Shown here in pieces: positions 25,928-34,346 of a stretch of DNA of 64,000 bases. The stretch is from positions 434,001-498,000 of the forward strand of contig NZ_AYMG01000001.1 of NCBI RefSeq assembly GCF_000633455.1, read 5' to 3'. The stretch is from Pedobacter jeongneungensis (GTDB lineage: Bacteria > Bacteroidota > Bacteroidia > Sphingobacteriales > Sphingobacteriaceae). Numbering within the stretch: the stretch's first letter is position 1; each line of letters begins with the position of its first letter. The position numbers and the translations under genes are program-made. The notes under the pieces are model-generated. The model was not told the DNA's origin. It saw only the letters and a list, made by a program, of their open reading frames with translations, and ran no database searches.

Positions 25928-26014
25928 ACCTATTTATTGTCTCACTAATCAACAAGTTAATCTACTAAAAAGATCCTTCACTACGCTACAATAGACAGAA
26001 TCCATTAGCACGGC

Positions 26015-26083
26015 CGTCATTCCCGCGCAGGCGGGAATCTTAAAGCGCTTGCATTACGATTCCCAATCGAGTTGGGAATGACG
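26015..26083. repeat. REP-like repeat, GTCATTCCC type
   Basis: CGTCATTCCCGCGCAGGCGGGAATCT faces GATTCCCAATCGAGTTGGGAATGACG: outer inverted arms with an internal hairpin on each side. The same class occurs at 44659-44742. With the preceding repeat it fills most of the gap 25810-26200. Confidence 0.75.
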
Positions 26084-26205
26084 ATCTCACGCAGCCTATC
26101 ATTTTGCCAAAAAGCACTGTCTTTTATATTGATTTTATGAAATAATTATTCCTCAGGATGACATAACTACGGGATATTCCTCAATAAACTAAAAAAAATC
26201 AAAAT

Positions 26206-26234
26206 AATTTAAAGTAAAAATAAAGCTGCTCCGT
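26206..26234 (+). promoter_or_regulatory. Putative ECF-dependent promoter, copy 2
   Basis: AATTTAAAGTAA (26206-26217), 12 bp, TCCGT (26230-26234), identical in sequence and spacing to the element before the ECF sigma gene at 24807-24835. It lies 87 bp before the first gene of the small-protein/Hsp20 cluster. Confidence 0.5.
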
Positions 26235-26321
26235 CTTCCTATATAAATAACGAAAATAACAGTATTGGTGCTTCAACTCATTTACAGTGAATTGTTTACC
26301 AATCTTTAAAAAGATAAGAAG

Positions 26322-26588
26322 ATGAAAAAAATATTAAAAGCTATAGGATTTGGGATCGTATTAGGTGCAACCGCTTTCTTTATCCCGTTTGTATTCAAAT
26401 TTATATTGGCCTTTGTACTGATCGGTTTTATGTTCAGGGCATTTGCCGGCAGAAGACGTCATTATTTCCACAGCCGGTATAATGGTTTCGAAAACCATTT
26501 CAACCCGATTGTACCCATTGATAACCAATGGTACAAACCAACCGTACAAAGTAACGGAACCCTTAACCACATCAACGTAAATTATTAA
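26322..26588 (+). CDS. Small membrane protein
   Basis: 88 residues. A glycine-containing hydrophobic stretch (about 8-40, probably two short helices) is followed by RRRHYFHSRYNGFENHF and a polar tail. It is the first gene of a tight cluster (3-4 bp to the next two genes). It has no recognisable domain. Its shared upstream motif with the ECF sigma gene makes it a likely stress-induced envelope protein (inference). Confidence 0.65.
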   Translation: MKKILKAIGFGIVLGATAFFIPFVFKFILAFVLIGFMFRAFAGRRRHYFHSRYNGFENHFNPIVPIDNQWYKPTVQSNGTLNHINVNY

Positions 26589-26591
26589 GCG

Positions 26592-26825
26592 ATGAGAACA
26601 TTTAGAATATTATTGGCACTGGCTGTTGCTGCAGGAACTTTCTATAGCTTAAATGTGCTTGCGGTTCAAAACGGATACCGCGATCGGCTGGATTTTAAAA
26701 ACAGGCATTACAACGAAGATTGCCAGCACGAATACAGCAGACATCATGGAGTTAGTCACCACAACAGGAAAGCAACTGATGCCATGATAACCCCAATTGA
26801 TAGTGTAAACACCCTAAACAGATAA
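26592..26825 (+). CDS. Small exported His-rich protein
   Basis: 77 residues. A hydrophobic N-terminal segment (MRTFRILLALAVAAGTFYSLNVLA) could be a signal peptide or anchor. The rest is short and rich in His and charged residues (DCQHEYSRHHGVSHHNRK), with one Cys, which could bind a metal in the periplasm. It starts 3 bp after the preceding gene and ends 4 bp before the next. No family recognised. Confidence 0.6.
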   Translation: MRTFRILLALAVAAGTFYSLNVLAVQNGYRDRLDFKNRHYNEDCQHEYSRHHGVSHHNRKATDAMITPIDSVNTLNR

Positions 26826-26829
26826 GGTT

Positions 26830-27219
26830 ATGTCGCAGGTACTTTTTTTAAGCGATCCATCTCAGGCTGATGTAAGTCCGATTTTGGGTATGGCCAACGA
26901 CCTGATTACCCGAGGGGAAAAGGTTACCTTTTTTAGTTCGGATGAATTTAAGGGGCCTATAGAAGAAATGGGCGCCGACTTTAAAGCTTATAATCAGGAG
27001 CTGAATGTTTTTCAACGGAATGATGAAAACGATGAAGAAAAACCGAAATCGGGATTGATCAGTGCCTTATTGGAGCCCATGAAGTTTATCGATGATATTT
27101 TGGTGCAGATAAGGGGTTTAAAATTTGATTATGCCGTTTTTTCGCCAGCTTATCCTTATGCAAACATCATAACCCAACTATTGGGGATCCCAAAAACCGA
27201 GCAGGCAGTTATCAATTAA
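26830..27219 (+). pseudogene. N-terminal part of a UGT/MGT-type glycosyltransferase (truncated or stand-alone)
   Basis: 129 residues that look like the first third of a GT1 macrolide-type glycosyltransferase: MSQVLFLSDPSQADVSPILGMANDLITRGEKVTFF, EEMGADFKAYN and FDYAVFSPAYPYANIITQLLGIP. The usual family length is near 400 residues, and the C-terminal donor-sugar half is absent. After the stop at 27217-27219 no frame resumes it; the Hsp20 gene starts 53 bp on. It is either a remnant or a domain reused as a small protein. The tight spacing to its upstream neighbour and an intact frame leave the second option open. Confidence 0.6.
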
Positions 27220-27272
27220 CTATTGGTTAAACCTGTGAATTAACAAAATAAATAACAATTAGATTAAGTAAA

Positions 27273-27725
27273 ATGTACAAAGAACATAGATGCCACTCGG
27301 GCAGGATGCATGGCCGTTATGGCGCAGGAGAAGGAAGATTTGGAGGTCACTTTGGTGGACCTTTTGGTCACCACAAATTCGGGATGTTTAACCAGGGATT
27401 TAGAAAAGTACCGGTTAACATCGAAGAAACAGAAAACAGTTTCATCATAGAGCTTTATGCACCAGCATTGGTTAAAGAACACTTAAAAGTAGTGACCAAA
27501 GATGATGTATTAACCATTTCTTACCAGCCTGAAGAAGAAACGGATTCAGCTAAAAAATACAGCAGGAGAGAATATAGTAATGGAACTTTTGAAAGGGCTT
27601 TTGCCTTAAACGGAAAGGTTTTATTAGAAAATATTTCAGCACACTACGCTGATGGAATTTTAATGGTTACCCTACCTAAAAACCCCGAAACGAATACACC
27701 GGAAAAAGATATTCAGGTACACTAA
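27273..27725 (+). CDS. Hsp20 / alpha-crystallin small heat-shock protein
   Basis: 150 residues. The alpha-crystallin domain runs from about 47 to 140 (VPVNIEETENSFIIELYAPALVKEHLKVVTKDDVLTISYQ; GTFERAFALNGKVLLENISAHYADGILMVTLPK). ATP-independent holdase for unfolding proteins in the cytoplasm. The N-terminal 45 residues are unusual: very rich in Gly, His and Arg (HRCHSGRMHGRYGAGEGRFGG and FGGPFGHHKFG) instead of the normal WDPF-type arm. Last gene of the cluster that begins at 26322; an imperfect stem (27748-27776) with a T-rich end follows. Confidence 0.9.
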   Translation: MYKEHRCHSGRMHGRYGAGEGRFGGHFGGPFGHHKFGMFNQGFRKVPVNIEETENSFIIELYAPALVKEHLKVVTKDDVLTISYQPEEETDSAKKYSRREYSNGTFERAFALNGKVLLENISAHYADGILMVTLPKNPETNTPEKDIQVH

Positions 27726-27747
27726 GTTTCGTCTATTATAATTTCCA

Positions 27748-27786
27748 AGCCTCAATTGATTAATGCAGTTGGGGCTATTTTATTTT
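27748..27786 (+). terminator. Probable terminator after hsp20
   Basis: AGCCTCAATTG, loop, CAGTTGGGGCT followed by ATTTTATTTT: imperfect stem with T-rich tail. Confidence 0.5.
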
Positions 27787-27833
27787 GGTATTAGCCTGTA
27801 GAAAGTATTTGTTGAAGCGATATTGAAATGCCG

Positions 27834-27865
27834 TTTGCTATTGGCGGTATTTTAAGGTACTTTTG
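27834..27865 (+). promoter_or_regulatory. Bacteroidota-type promoter of the rhlE-like gene
   Basis: TTTG (27834-27837), 20-bp spacer, TACTTTTG (27858-27865): full match to the -33/-7 consensus, 23 bp before the start codon. One of the best promoters in the window. Confidence 0.8.
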
Positions 27866-27888
27866 CTAAAAGACATAAATACAATAGA

Positions 27889-29109
27889 TTGAATTTTAAC
27901 GACTTTAACTTTAACCCCGATTTATACGAAGGCTTGATGGCCATGGGGTATAAAAGCGCTACTCCAATACAAGAACAAGCCATACCGGTAATTTTAGATA
28001 ACCACGATCTGATTGCCTGCGCCCAAACAGGTACAGGGAAAACGGCCAGCTATCTTTTACCCGTAATGGATAAGATAAGCAAAGCTACCGACAGGCATAA
28101 CAATACCTTAATTCTGGCCCCAACACGTGAGCTTGCCCAACAGATCGATTTACAGGTGGAAGCATTGGCCTACTTTACCAATATCAGCTCTTTAGCGGTA
28201 TATGGTGGAGGAGATGGTATTGCTTACGAGCAGCAGAAACGCTCGATGCGCGAAGGTGTAGATATCATTATCGCTACTCCGGGTAGATTAATGGCTCATT
28301 TATCGTCAGGCGTGCTAAAACTGGAGCATTTACAGCATTTAATCCTTGATGAAGCGGACAGGATGTTGGATATGGGTTTTTATGACGACATTATCCGGAT
28401 CATCAGCTACCTGCCAAAGAAAAGGCAAACACTTTTATTTTCGGCTACCATGGCGCCCAAAATAAGGACAATGGCCGGCAAAATCTTGCACGAGCCTAAG
28501 CAGATTACCATTTCGATTGCAAAACCTGCCGAAGGTATTGATCAACAGGCTTACAATATCCACGATCAGCAGAAACAGGCTTTGTTGAGTGAGATTTTCA
28601 AAAGCGGACAATATAAAAGCAGTATCATTTTTGTTTCTACCAAAGAAAAAGTAAAAGCTTTATACAAGACTTTTAAAGGTTTGGGTATTAAAGCCGAAGC
28701 CTTCCATTCAGATTTGGGACAAAAAGAACGTGAAGATATTTTATTGGCTTTTAAAAACAGAAGATTGCCTATTTTAATCGGTACCGATGTTTTATCACGA
28801 GGAATTGATGTGGAAGGTATTGACTTAGTAATCAATTATGATGTTCCAGGCGATCCTGCCGATTACGTACACCGCATTGGTCGTACCGCAAGGGCAGCCA
28901 CAAAAGGTACAGCCATTACACTGGTTAACGGAAGGGATAAGCGCAGGTTCGATAACATAGAGAAACTGATTGAAAAGCCTGTTCCCCGCATGCCGTTACC
29001 AGAAAGTATAGCCGCAATGGAAATCACACATGTGGAAGAAAAAAGACCTCAGCACAATGGCAAGAAAAAGGTTTGGAACAAAAAGAAAAAACCAAAGCCT
29101 TCTGCTTAA
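27889..29109 (+). CDS. rhlE: DEAD-box ATP-dependent RNA helicase, RhlE type
   Basis: 406 residues from a TTG start (no in-frame ATG fits; MNFNDFNF is the usual beginning of the family). Motifs in order: Q-motif (GYKSATPIQEQAIP), I AQTGTGKT (about 45-52), Ia PTRELAQQ, II LDEAD (about 152-156), III SAT, V GTDVLSRGIDV, VI HRIGRTARA. The short C-terminal tail is basic (Lys-rich, ending KKKKPKPSA), as in RhlE proteins that act on ribosomal RNA or mRNA structure. It has its own strong promoter and terminator. Confidence 0.95.
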   Translation: MNFNDFNFNPDLYEGLMAMGYKSATPIQEQAIPVILDNHDLIACAQTGTGKTASYLLPVMDKISKATDRHNNTLILAPTRELAQQIDLQVEALAYFTNISSLAVYGGGDGIAYEQQKRSMREGVDIIIATPGRLMAHLSSGVLKLEHLQHLILDEADRMLDMGFYDDIIRIISYLPKKRQTLLFSATMAPKIRTMAGKILHEPKQITISIAKPAEGIDQQAYNIHDQQKQALLSEIFKSGQYKSSIIFVSTKEKVKALYKTFKGLGIKAEAFHSDLGQKEREDILLAFKNRRLPILIGTDVLSRGIDVEGIDLVINYDVPGDPADYVHRIGRTARAATKGTAITLVNGRDKRRFDNIEKLIEKPVPRMPLPESIAAMEITHVEEKRPQHNGKKKVWNKKKKPKPSA

Positions 29110-29116
29110 AATATTT

Positions 29117-29150
29117 AAAACGCCATAAGTTAGTTCTTATTGGCGTTTTT
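29117..29150 (+). terminator. Rho-independent terminator after rhlE
   Basis: AAAACGCCATAAG, short loop, CTTATTGGCGTTTTT: stem with one bulge and T-tail. Its 3' arm contains the TTG that serves as -33 element of the next gene. Confidence 0.8.
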
Positions 29151-29169
29151 CTTTTATAGATTAACTTTG
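29140..29169 (+). promoter_or_regulatory. Promoter of the AEC transporter gene
   Basis: TTG (29140-29142), 19-bp spacer, TAACTTTG (29162-29169), 9 bp before the ATG chosen at 29179. It overlaps the preceding terminator. Confidence 0.65.
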
Positions 29170-29178
29170 CACCATTCA

Positions 29179-30090
29179 ATGGCAAATTTCATTCTTATCG
29201 GTTTATGCATTTTGGCGGGCATTGTTTTTAGAAAGAGCAAATCGCTGCCTAAAGATGCACACAAAGGCATTAACGCCTGGATTATTTACATTGCTTTACC
29301 AGCAGTTTCGTTTAAGTACCTGCCACACATCACCTGGACAAATGATTTGCTTTTCCCGGCATTTGCACCAGTTTGTGTATGGCTGTTCGGTTGGTTATTC
29401 ATCACGGTTTATAGTCGTATCAGGAACATCAGCAAAGCAAGCTCAGGGGGCTTAAAATTAACAAGCTCCTTAAGTAATACTTCTTTTGTGGGTTTTCCTT
29501 TAATTGTGGCCTATTTTAGTGAAAAGGAATTGGGAATCGCCATTATCTGCGATCAGGTTACTTTTACGCTGCTGTCGACTATTGGGGTGATTGTGGCCAT
29601 TCGATCTTCACAGAACCAGGAATTAAGCGCCAAACTGGTGCTTAAAAAAGTATTAACCTTTCCGCCATTGATTGGTTGTGTATTGGCTTTAACCATTCCA
29701 CGTTTTATCGATGTTTCTGCTCTTGATCCATTGTTTGATAAGCTTGCCGGAACGGTTGGTCCGTTGGCTTTGTTTTCGATTGGTTTGCAATTAAAATTTG
29801 GGGGCTGGTTTAGCGAATTGAAACATATCAGTTTTGCTTTATTATATAAGTTGATTTTAGCCCCTTTAGTGCTGATGCTGATTGCTATAATTTTAGGGAT
29901 GAACGGCACAATTACCAAAATAGCCATTTTCGAAATGGCCATGCCAACCTTATTAACGGCAGGGGTAGTGGCCGATCAATATAACCTTAATCCAAAACTT
30001 TCCAATTTGGTGGTGGGAATCGGGATATTGCTTTCGTTTATTACTACGGGTTTATGGTGGTTGGTGCTCACTTATTCGGGACTGGTTTAA
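29179..30090 (+). CDS. AEC-family (auxin efflux carrier-like) transporter
   Basis: 303 residues from the ATG at 29179 (MANFILIGLCILAGIVFRK); an upstream TTG frame runs through the promoter and is unlikely. About ten hydrophobic segments, with the family's two-fold layout: FVGFPLIVAYFSEKELGIA in the first half and a C-terminal half with FEMAMPTLLTAGVVADQYNLNPKLSNLVVGIGI. AEC carriers export or import small organic acids such as malate; the substrate here cannot be told. It has its own promoter. Confidence 0.9.
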   Translation: MANFILIGLCILAGIVFRKSKSLPKDAHKGINAWIIYIALPAVSFKYLPHITWTNDLLFPAFAPVCVWLFGWLFITVYSRIRNISKASSGGLKLTSSLSNTSFVGFPLIVAYFSEKELGIAIICDQVTFTLLSTIGVIVAIRSSQNQELSAKLVLKKVLTFPPLIGCVLALTIPRFIDVSALDPLFDKLAGTVGPLALFSIGLQLKFGGWFSELKHISFALLYKLILAPLVLMLIAIILGMNGTITKIAIFEMAMPTLLTAGVVADQYNLNPKLSNLVVGIGILLSFITTGLWWLVLTYSGLV

Positions 30091-30102
30091 TTTACCTCGT
30101 TT

Positions 30103-30293
30103 TTTTACCACAGAGGCCACGGAGAAAAGCACAGAGAACATAGAGGCTTTTTTGCCACAGATGTACTGATTACATGGGGAGTTGATTTATCGCGACGAGT
30201 AGCGTAAAATGACGTATTGGAGGAATTTCGCCGACCGCCAATCGCTTGGCGCTCTTTGCTAAAACTTTCGCGCCCTTTGCGGTTACAACCAAC
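30103..30293. repeat. ACAGAG-type repeat remnant in a gene-free gap
   Basis: Opens TTTTACCACAGAGGCCACGGAG like the other elements, with GCACAGAGAACATAGAG after it, and later has GGCGCTCTTTGC and GCGCCCTTTGCGG. It lacks the clean inverted end. No gene is seen between 30091 and 30345. Confidence 0.55.
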
Positions 30294-30323
30294 AAAAAAA
30301 GCCGCAAAATTTCTTCTGCGGCT
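30294..30323 (-). terminator. Rho-independent terminator of the C1 peptidase gene
   Basis: Read on the minus strand: GCCGCAG, loop, TTGCGGC then TTTTTTT, 23 bp past the stop. Confidence 0.8.
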
Positions 30324-30345
30324 CCTTAAATTATTTTAAACTCGG

Positions 30346-31539
30346 TTACAAAGCTAATTTTTTAGAAATCGCAGATGGTATACCTGCTTTATTTAATAAA
30401 ATGGCTGTTGTTTTGTATTTCACGTAGTTTTTTGTTACATATAAGTAACCTTTATAATCGTTGGTAGCACCCCAGGAGTTTTTCACGATATAGTACTCTT
30501 TACCGGTTTGATCTTTAGCCAATCCAACGATGTGCATCCCATGGTCATCAGTTGTTTGGTAATTATCAAATGCTAACTGACGGTTTTCCTGAGTAATTTG
30601 CATCTCCGGCTGAGGGCCATTAAACAATTCAGCTTTTTGTTTCATCGTCATATCAGCGAAAGGTGTTTGTGGAACAAAAGCCACGCCGTTTTTCCAGCTA
30701 AAGGTTTTTTCGCTCACATCAGTCGCCCATGCTACAGTATAACCACCTTTTAAAGCATTGTCGATAATGTCTGTCAATTCGGTTACTTTAACGTTGTAAA
30801 CCTGATCGAACGACCAGTTATCAGGTACCAGCAAAGTAAATTTGCTATAGAAAGGATGATCGTTAAATGAAGATAATTCTACATAGTTGTCTGGATTTAA
30901 ACCTACAACTTCCTTAGCAAAAGTTTGTGGGGTATATTTTTTACCGTTATAGGTGAAGTTTTCTGGTACAGCACCTAAATAAGCGTCGATTACGCCAGTA
31001 TAAGCTTTTATCCAATTTGGTGTTAATTCGCCATTCGAATTTTTAACAACTGCCTCTAAAACGCCTTTCTCGATATCGCCAAGCTCTGCAGTTTTATTGA
31101 TTTTTGTGCCATAGTTTAAACCAGTGTATACCTCTTGAGGAACTGCACCGTATTTTCTGTACATGTTGATTACATCGTGCAAAGCACCACCATCACCTAA
31201 TGAAACGGCACCGTGCATGCGCACATAATTTTTACCTTTTTCTACGTAAGCATTACGGGCAGAAAAAAGTGGTGATAAGGCAACAGGCTGTTTACCTGCT
31301 TTAATCATTTCTGATTCTAAAAATGAATTGGTAGAATAGCTCCAGCAAGTGCCTGAAGAACCTTGATTTTGAACTGGTGTATTGGCCAGGTTAATTACTT
31401 CTGTGAATTTGAAAGAAGCCGCACTGTTTTCGCTTTGGTTGTTTTTTAAAGAATTAACAAGATTGTCTTGACCATAAACTGCCGATATAGATAACGACAA
31501 AGCCAAACCAATCACACTGATTTTTGTGTAGTTGATCAT
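30346..31539 (-). CDS. Secreted C1-family cysteine peptidase (PepC/bleomycin hydrolase-like)
   Basis: 397 residues. A signal peptide (MINYTKISVIGLALSLSISAVYGQ) is followed by a papain-type catalytic domain. The oxyanion Gln and nucleophile Cys are in NQGSSGTCWSYS (Cys 65), the His in DDHGMHIVG (about 333) and the Asn in KNSWG (about 353). The layout resembles aminopeptidase C/bleomycin hydrolase, but export to the periplasm or outside differs from the cytoplasmic classical enzymes and is common in Bacteroidota. Single-gene unit with its own terminator. Confidence 0.92.
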   Translation of the reverse strand: MINYTKISVIGLALSLSISAVYGQDNLVNSLKNNQSENSAASFKFTEVINLANTPVQNQGSSGTCWSYSTNSFLESEMIKAGKQPVALSPLFSARNAYVEKGKNYVRMHGAVSLGDGGALHDVINMYRKYGAVPQEVYTGLNYGTKINKTAELGDIEKGVLEAVVKNSNGELTPNWIKAYTGVIDAYLGAVPENFTYNGKKYTPQTFAKEVVGLNPDNYVELSSFNDHPFYSKFTLLVPDNWSFDQVYNVKVTELTDIIDNALKGGYTVAWATDVSEKTFSWKNGVAFVPQTPFADMTMKQKAELFNGPQPEMQITQENRQLAFDNYQTTDDHGMHIVGLAKDQTGKEYYIVKNSWGATNDYKGYLYVTKNYVKYKTTAILLNKAGIPSAISKKLAL

Positions 31540-31651
31540 TTTTTATGAATATTATTAAAAATTGAGCGAATGTAGAAATCCTGGCTGATTTAGGCTCAGA
31601 AATTTTGTAATAAATCCATAACATTAGTCATTTAACTGCAACAAAGTTGAG

Positions 31652-33079
31652 TTAACATTCTGGCAAACTGATTGGAATATTGGTCGCCAGGCCTCCATCT
31701 GAGGTTTCTTTGTATTTGGCATTCATATCTAAAGCTGTTTCCCACATGGTATTAACCACCGCGTCTAAACTCACTTTTGCTTTATCGGGATTGCTCTGTA
31801 AAGCTAACTGACTAGCGGTAATGGCTTTAATTGCGCCCATGGTATTCCGTTCGATACAAGGGATCTGAACCAAACCACCAATCGGATCGCAGGTTAAACC
31901 TAAATGATGTTCCATTGCAATTTCTGCGGCCATTAAAACCTGCCGTTGCGAGCCGCCTAAACACTCGGTAAGTGCAGCTGCAGCCATGGCAGAGGAAACC
32001 CCAATTTCGGCCTGGCAGCCGCCCATTGCAGCAGATATAGTTGCCCCCTTTTTAAAAATACTGCCTATCTCTGAAGCGCAGGCAATAAACTGGATGATTT
32101 TTTCTTCGCTGTAACCATCGCAAAAAGTAATAAAATATTGTAATACGGCCGGAATTACCCCTGCAGCACCATTTGTAGGTGCAGTTACTACGCGGCCAAA
32201 TGATGCGTTTTCTTCATTTACGGCCAAAGCAAAACAACTTACCCAATCTAAAGTATAATTGAAACCGTTGCCGCCTTTTCTGATTGCTTCCACCCAATCA
32301 TTATAATTGGCATATTCACTTTTACTAATTAAGCGTTTATTTAAGGGGAAAGCCCTTCTGGCTACATTTAAACCACCCGGTAAAAAGCCAGTGGTATGGC
32401 AGCCACGGTAAATACAATCGCGCATGACGGCGAAATGTTGTAAAATACCCTTTTTGGTTTCAGCTTCGGTGCGCCAGGCCAATTCGTTTTCCATTACGAT
32501 TTCGCTCACCTTTAAACCGGTTGACAGGCACCAATGCAACAGCTCTTTTGCTTTTTCTACCGGAAATGGGAGATCAACCTGGGCTTTTTTACTGTTATCT
32601 TCTCCTTCTTTCACCACAAAACCACCACCAATAGAGTAATAGGTTTCGGAAAAAGCTTTTCCGTTATTTAAAAATGCCTGAAAAGTAACTGCATTAGGGT
32701 GAAAAGGTAAACTTTCGGCAAAAAGAAAGAGTAAATCTTGATTATAATCGAAATTGATGGTTAAATGACCAGCAAGATTCAGTTTTTTATCCCGTTGGAT
32801 GCCTTCGAAAGTGGGTGTAACCGCATCTACATCAAAAGTTACGGGATCGGCTCCGGTTAAACCTAATAAAATGGCTACATCAGTTCCGTGTCCCTTGCCT
32901 GTTTTGGCAAGAGAGCCATACAGCAATATTTTAATGCCTTCAACATCGTTAAGCAGGTTTTGCTGTGCAAGTGAAGCGGTAAATTGTTGGGCAGCACGCC
33001 AGGGACCTAAAGTATGTGAACTTGACGGGCCAATGCCTATTTTAAAAATATCGAAAACTGAAATTTGTTCCTTGATCAT
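31652..33079 (-). CDS. sdaA: L-serine ammonia-lyase (iron-sulfur type)
   Basis: 475 residues, the single-chain form with fused beta and alpha parts. It converts L-serine to pyruvate and ammonia using a 4Fe-4S cluster. N-terminal beta part: [19 protein letters not shown] (about 12-30). Catalytic alpha part: [45 protein letters not shown] and [16 protein letters not shown], which hold the cluster cysteines. A TAGCTTTG sequence on the minus strand (33097-33104) is a possible -7 box. Confidence 0.95.
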   Translation of the reverse strand: MIKEQISVFDIFKIGIGPSSSHTLGPWRAAQQFTASLAQQNLLNDVEGIKILLYGSLAKTGKGHGTDVAILLGLTGADPVTFDVDAVTPTFEGIQRDKKLNLAGHLTINFDYNQDLLFLFAESLPFHPNAVTFQAFLNNGKAFSETYYSIGGGFVVKEGEDNSKKAQVDLPFPVEKAKELLHWCLSTGLKVSEIVMENELAWRTEAETKKGILQHFAVMRDCIYRGCHTTGFLPGGLNVARRAFPLNKRLISKSEYANYNDWVEAIRKGGNGFNYTLDWVSCFALAVNEENASFGRVVTAPTNGAAGVIPAVLQYFITFCDGYSEEKIIQFIACASEIGSIFKKGATISAAMGGCQAEIGVSSAMAAAALTECLGGSQRQVLMAAEIAMEHHLGLTCDPIGGLVQIPCIERNTMGAIKAITASQLALQSNPDKAKVSLDAVVNTMWETALDMNAKYKETSDGGLATNIPISLPEC

Positions 33080-33096
33080 TTATGAATGTAGTTACA

Positions 33097-33104
33097 CAAA
33101 GCTA
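33097..33104 (-). promoter_or_regulatory. Possible -7 box of sdaA
   Basis: TAGCTTTG on the minus strand, 17 bp before the ATG; a good TAnnTTTG match but no clear -33 element. Confidence 0.4.
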
Positions 33105-33191
33105 TGATTGTTTTATGATTTTGGGTAAATTAATTTTGACTGAATATCAAAATATTTTACCTTAGTTAGATCTAATCCAAACGCTCCAAAA

Positions 33192-33683
33192 ATGGACTTT
33201 AACAATAATTATCAAGAGATTGATTTAAGCTACTGCCGTGCCAGTTCGGGCAAAAGACTCGCAAATTACATTATCGACCTAATTGTTTTTTACATCATTC
33301 TTTTTGGCATTTATATCTGTATCGGAATTTTACTTCCTGGAATTTTAGACGGAATTAATGATCTTTTAGACCGGTTGATTGCGATGGTTTGTTATGGCTT
33401 TATTATGTGTTTGATAGAAGCTGTTTCACGTGGAAAATCAATCGGAAAACTCATAACAGGAACAAAAGCTGTAAACTTAGATGGTAGCGATATCGATTTT
33501 GGAAAAGCATTTACGCGAAATATGATCCGCGTAATTCCTTTTAATGCAATTAGTGCGCTCAGTAATCCTTGTGATCCCTGGCATGATCGCTGGTCGGACA
33601 CGATGGTGGTTGACGAGAAAAAAATGGCCTTGCAAACCCAAAGGGTAGATCTGTTTGATTCTGTTAAAAATCAAATTCAATAA
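33192..33683 (+). CDS. RDD family membrane protein
   Basis: 163 residues. Typical RDD start (ASSGKRLANYIIDLIVFYIILFG) with the Arg and Asp in the first helix, three hydrophobic segments (about 23-48, 60-82 and a weaker one near 115), and the SIGKLITGTKAVNLDG motif after the second. The family is of uncertain transport or accessory function. Its last 20 bp overlap, tail to tail, the mgtC-like gene. Confidence 0.88.
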   Translation: MDFNNNYQEIDLSYCRASSGKRLANYIIDLIVFYIILFGIYICIGILLPGILDGINDLLDRLIAMVCYGFIMCLIEAVSRGKSIGKLITGTKAVNLDGSDIDFGKAFTRNMIRVIPFNAISALSNPCDPWHDRWSDTMVVDEKKMALQTQRVDLFDSVKNQIQ

Positions 33684-34323
33684 TATCATCGTCTTTTAAC
33701 ATGCGCTCCACAAACTTCTGATGGTTTTGTGGCGTTCCTGTCGCTACCCAGTTTCCGGTGATGATATTATCAACCAATTGGTGTTTGCCGCGTTGTGGTT
33801 TGAGTTTACTTTCTCTAAAAACTTCTTCATAGCTTTCTAAATTGCCATGTGTATGTTGTCTTTTAACAATGCGGTAAACCCGCTTGGTAAAGCGGCGGTC
33901 GCCGATTTCCTCTAAAAATGGAAAAATAATCAGGGCCAATAACACTACTATGGTAACGCCAACGGCCTGTTCGTAATAACCAGAGCCTATAGCCATGCCA
34001 ATGGCGGCTACGATCCAGATGATGCAAGCTGTTGTAAGGCCTTTTACGCGGTTTTCTTCTTTAAAAATTACGCCAGCACCAAGAAAACCAATGCCTGTAA
34101 CAATGTTCGAGGCAATGCGATCCTGACTGGTCGGCCCGATTTTGATGGATAAAATGGTGAATAGGGTAGCGCCCAAACCGATCATCATCATGGTTTTTAA
34201 ACCTGCAGATTTGCTTCTGTATTCGCGTTCAGCGCCGATGATTCCACAAAGCAGGGTAGCCAATAAAAATTTATTGATTTCACTTTGTGTAATGAAATGG
34301 TTTTGATCTAAGATATCGTTCAT
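33664..34323 (-). CDS. MgtC/SapB family membrane protein
   Basis: 219 residues. Four N-terminal membrane segments with family signatures: LLATLLCGIIGAEREYRSKSAGLKT, RIASNIVTGIGFLGAGVIFKE and VKGLTTACIIWIVAAIGMAIGSGYY. A cytoplasmic C-terminal domain follows (about 140-219). Family members act in adaptation to low magnesium and in virulence by interacting with ATP synthase in Salmonella; in free-living bacteria the role is less clear. No riboswitch-like leader is evident; it starts 24 bp downstream of the PorP-like gene's stop. Confidence 0.9.
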   Translation of the reverse strand: MNDILDQNHFITQSEINKFLLATLLCGIIGAEREYRSKSAGLKTMMMIGLGATLFTILSIKIGPTSQDRIASNIVTGIGFLGAGVIFKEENRVKGLTTACIIWIVAAIGMAIGSGYYEQAVGVTIVVLLALIIFPFLEEIGDRRFTKRVYRIVKRQHTHGNLESYEEVFRESKLKPQRGKHQLVDNIITGNWVATGTPQNHQKFVERMLKDDDIIEFDF

Positions 34324-34346
34324 TGCCTGGAGTTATCAGAGGCAAA

